This document shows, piece after piece, positions 5,278-6,948 of a stretch of DNA of 6,948 bases. Origin of the DNA: Betaproteobacteria bacterium (lineage in GTDB: Bacteria > Pseudomonadota > Gammaproteobacteria > Burkholderiales > Rhodocyclaceae). A program made the translations under genes and the position numbers. Position 1 is the first letter of the stretch; every line of letters starts with the position of its first letter. Below the pieces are notes generated by a model. That model had not been told where the DNA came from, searched no databases, and was given only the letters and a program-made list of their open reading frames with translations. The stretch spans positions 1 to 6,948 of the forward strand of contig JAPTVL010000551.1 in assembly GCA_028065725.1 (NCBI GenBank), given 5' to 3'.

Positions 5278-6651
5278 TCAGCGGGAAGTAATACCTTTCA
5301 GGCTTTCCTTGACCGCCCTCCGGTAGGTCTCCATCAAATCCGGCCCAGCCAGCGAGGCACTGTGCCGCCGTAGTACCTCATTGACCTTGCGCCGCCCCGG
5401 ATACACGCCTTGGGTCACCATGGCGCAAACCACTTCGGCGACCTTGTCGCGGTCGATCTGGGCGCGCGCCGCATTGGCCCGCCGGCACGCATCGGCATGC
5501 TTGCGCCGAATGGCCACGCACTCGTCCGGGAACCAGTACTTGAGGCAGGACCGCGTCAGGCCGACTTCCTTGGCCAATTCGGCCAGGGAACGCGTGTCGG
5601 CCGGATCGTTGGCGACGCTGGCGATCGTCTTGCCCAGCCGCCGTCGGTCGGCGGCATCGAGCCGAGGCCGCGCCGCCCGGCAGCGAACCTTGGCCGGCAG
5701 TCGCCGCGATGTTGGCACCGGACGCGCCGGGCCTGGCAGAAACATGGCCGCCGGCCGAATCCCCAGCCCGTAGCCGATCGCCAAGATCTGGGGCAGCGTC
5801 GGCCGCTCGCCTTGAGAAAGCCATCGCTTTGTCGCCCAGCGCGGCAGACCGATCCCCTCGCAGAACCGTGCCTGGTTGCCACCCGCCCGCTCGGCGATGG
5901 CTGCCGTCAGGAAGATGATGAAACGCCGGCGATCAGCGATACCGTCCAGTTCCGGCAGACGCGCGACCAGGTCGGCCAGGGATTCGGCCACCCACACCGC
6001 CATCGCAGTCGCCGGCGGATGTTCCGCCGGAGATCCCAGGTCCGCCAGCGACGCTCGGCAGTGGACGCAATGGCCGAGATCCGGATAGGTCGGCACGAAC
6101 GGTTCCGGCCTCCCGCAATGCCCGCATGCCTCGACCATCGGCCGGCGGTGCCGGTGACAGACGCGATAGAGATCCAGCGACCATACGAGCGGCCGCGTCG
6201 CGTCGGATCCGTCCCGGACCATCTCCGCCTGGCACTCGGGGCACCAGCGTGGCTTCCTGGCCAGGAGGCCTGCGCCGTTGTGGGGCAGCAGGTCGGCCAA
6301 CGGCAGCAGCGTCAGGTACCGGAGCGTCGAGACCGTGGTTAACTCGGTCATCAACGCCGCGAAGACCCTGGCGTGCGGCCCGATACCGTCTATGGTTCGA
6401 AGGTAGTTGGTGTAGCGCGCCACGAAGCGGAGCCGCTCCGGGTCGTCGGCGGCTTTGACCAGCTCCTTGCGGATCAGGCTGCGCGGATTGACCGCATGGG
6501 CGCGGGCAAGCCGTACCAGATAGGAGGTCATGCCTTCCACCCGTTCGCTGGCGAGGTCCGCCGGCGGCAGCGCATAGAGCCGACTGCGGGGGAGCTGCTC
6601 CGGCATTGCCAAATCGAGCGGCGACTCGGTGTCAGCGTTACGGAGCAGCAT
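5278..6651 (-). CDS. tniQ: TniQ/TnsD-family transposition target-selection protein
   Basis: A 457-residue TniQ-family protein. The N-terminal TniQ domain (about 25-160) contains GMTSYLVRLARAHAVNP (40-56), typical of the family start. It is followed by a zinc-binding region: WCPEC (Cys137, Cys140), VCHRHRR (Cys165, His166/168), CGHC (Cys176, Cys179) and HCVHC (Cys195, Cys198). The C-terminal half has two helix-turn-helix-like segments (about 262-300 and 355-385). TniQ/TnsD proteins bind DNA or a guide complex and direct a TnsB/TnsC-type transposase to its target. The ATG at 6651 is preferred over an upstream TTG (6666) because GGAGG lies 8 bases before it. No transposase or ATPase gene is in the window, so it is an orphan here or the edge of a larger element. 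Its 3' half has a decayed inverted copy at 765-1068. Confidence 0.88.
   Translation of the reverse strand: MLLRNADTESPLDLAMPEQLPRSRLYALPPADLASERVEGMTSYLVRLARAHAVNPRSLIRKELVKAADDPERLRFVARYTNYLRTIDGIGPHARVFAALMTELTTVSTLRYLTLLPLADLLPHNGAGLLARKPRWCPECQAEMVRDGSDATRPLVWSLDLYRVCHRHRRPMVEACGHCGRPEPFVPTYPDLGHCVHCRASLADLGSPAEHPPATAMAVWVAESLADLVARLPELDGIADRRRFIIFLTAAIAERAGGNQARFCEGIGLPRWATKRWLSQGERPTLPQILAIGYGLGIRPAAMFLPGPARPVPTSRRLPAKVRCRAARPRLDAADRRRLGKTIASVANDPADTRSLAELAKEVGLTRSCLKYWFPDECVAIRRKHADACRRANAARAQIDRDKVAEVVCAMVTQGVYPGRRKVNEVLRRHSASLAGPDLMETYRRAVKESLKGITSR
5372..5690. repeat. Inverted partner of the tniQ remnant
   Basis: This part of the intact tniQ gene is homologous, in inverted orientation, to 765-1068. 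The longest perfect block is 5383-5412 (30 bp), with a second at 5494-5511 (18 bp). Overall identity is clearly high but broken by substitutions and single-base gaps, so the copies diverged before or during decay of the left one. The pair encloses the XRE, ART-like, protease and 146-aa genes. Confidence 0.85.
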
Positions 6652-6799
6652 GGCGGAAGCCTCCAATGGGATCGCGAACCGGCAGGCGCTCGCCGACTGG
6701 TCTGCGATTTTTCAGCCGCTTTGACCCCTGGTCGATTTGTTCGGTGCTTACTTTGGGAGGACCGTTGTGCAACAGCACACTGATGTTTTCGATCTTCAT
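6638..6799 (-). CDS. Possible 53-aa ORF upstream of and overlapping tniQ
   Basis: An ATG at 6799 opens a 53-codon frame beginning MKIENISVLLHNGPPKVSTE and ending in a basic, Arg/Pro-rich stretch (residues 25-53). Its stop lies 14 bases inside the tniQ gene, an overlap usual for translational coupling. An AGGA is about 9 bases before the ATG, acceptable but not strong. I recognise no domain. It could be a small partner of TniQ, the rebuilt end of a lost gene, or a chance frame. Confidence 0.35.
   Translation of the reverse strand: MKIENISVLLHNGPPKVSTEQIDQGSKRLKNRRPVGERLPVRDPIGGFRHAAP
6660..6664 (-). promoter_or_regulatory. Ribosome binding site that fixes the tniQ start
   Basis: GGAGG on the minus strand, 8 bases before the ATG at 6651. 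A TTG further upstream (6666) overlaps this site and would have no ribosome site of its own, so the ATG is the better start. Confidence 0.65.
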
Positions 6800-6828
6800 G
6801 GCACGTGATCCTACTTCTCGCCGTGGGC

Positions 6829-6861
6829 TTGATTTCTTTGTTGAGAATAATTATCATTACT
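6829..6861 (+). promoter_or_regulatory. Fur box over a sigma-70 promoter
   Basis: Bases 6843-6861 match the 19-bp Fur consensus (GATAATGATAATCATTATC) at 14 positions, centred on ATAATTATCATTA. A promoter TTGATT (6829-6834), 17 bp, TATCAT (6852-6857) has its -10 inside the Fur box, the classic arrangement for repression by Fur-Fe(II). Transcription would start near 6864, about 57 bases before the ATG at 6921. The box also lies 44 bp upstream of the minus-strand ORF at 6799, so it could affect both directions. Confidence 0.8.
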
Positions 6862-6920
6862 GAATCTGCTGATGAATTGCGATTGGCAGTGCCCAAGTAT
6901 CCAGAGAGGAGTCAGCATCA

Positions 6921-6948
6921 ATGAAAAGGTCTTCGCTTTATTCGGTTG
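6921..6948 (+). CDS. Start of a Fur-regulated gene, truncated by the window edge
   Basis: An ATG at 6921, 9 bases after AGAGAGGAG (6903-6911), begins MKRSSLYSV and runs off the end. Two basic residues right after Met followed by small and hydrophobic ones fit the n-region of a signal peptide. With the Fur box upstream, an iron-uptake gene such as a TonB-dependent siderophore receptor is the most likely identity, but nine codons cannot prove it. Confidence 0.6.

Noticed and set aside
5410..6342. Long plus-strand open frame (310 aa) opposite tniQ
   Set aside because: It is an antisense shadow of the GC-rich tniQ gene; its product is Arg/Pro/Gln-rich without any domain and it has no ribosome site.
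207..6948. CRISPR array
   Set aside because: No regularly spaced direct repeats with unique spacers; the only repeat cluster has three copies in mixed orientation with short gaps.

Overview
The window reads as a small accessory island between two chromosomal landmarks. On the left is a tRNA-Ala(CGC) gene. On the right is the start of an apparently Fur-regulated gene that runs off the end. Base composition (GC-rich coding regions with strong G/C third positions), Shine-Dalgarno style starts, a genome-encoded CCA on the tRNA and a near-consensus Fur box fit a GC-rich proteobacterium. A gammaproteobacterium of the Xanthomonadaceae or Pseudomonadales type is my best guess, but no marker here settles the taxon.

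Layout. 1-130: upstream flank with an inverted repeat and the tRNA -10 box. 131-206: tRNA-Ala. 207-764: no supported gene. This part holds three copies of an 18-bp motif (one inverted, two direct), a rho-independent terminator for the tRNA and a second terminator-like hairpin on the minus strand. About 765-1068: a frameshifted remnant of the 3' end of a tniQ gene, plus strand. 1100-2428: a plus-strand unit of an XRE regulator, an ImmA/IrrE-type metallopeptidase overlapping it by ATGA, a 138-nt spacer that can fold into three consecutive strong hairpins, and a 47-aa conserved-looking small protein with a near-perfect ribosome binding site. 4281-2477 (minus): a ClpP-fold serine protease of the SDH proteinase type, then a 75-aa basic protein overlapping a 210-aa ADP-ribosyltransferase-like protein. 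5191-4751 (minus): a 146-aa unknown with a C-terminal zinc-ribbon-like motif. 6651-5278 (minus): an intact TniQ/TnsD-like protein, possibly preceded by a 53-aa ORF. 6829-6948: Fur-box promoter and first nine codons of a plus-strand gene.

How it may work together (inference). The XRE/ImmA pair looks like a repressor plus repressor-cleaving protease switch; two AACCGnnnCGGTT palindromes exactly 22 bp apart sit on its promoter. The 75-aa/210-aa pair has the gene order and overlap of a toxin-antitoxin or effector-immunity module, and the protease gene upstream could be part of the same stress or defence cassette. The whole cassette is enclosed by the inward-pointing 3' ends of two tniQ copies (one intact, one decayed), which share a 30-bp perfect match in opposite orientation. 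This suggests the cassette was assembled by TniQ-type transposons next to a tRNA gene. No transposase (TnsA/TnsB/TniA), ATPase (TnsC/TniB), integrase or CRISPR array is visible.
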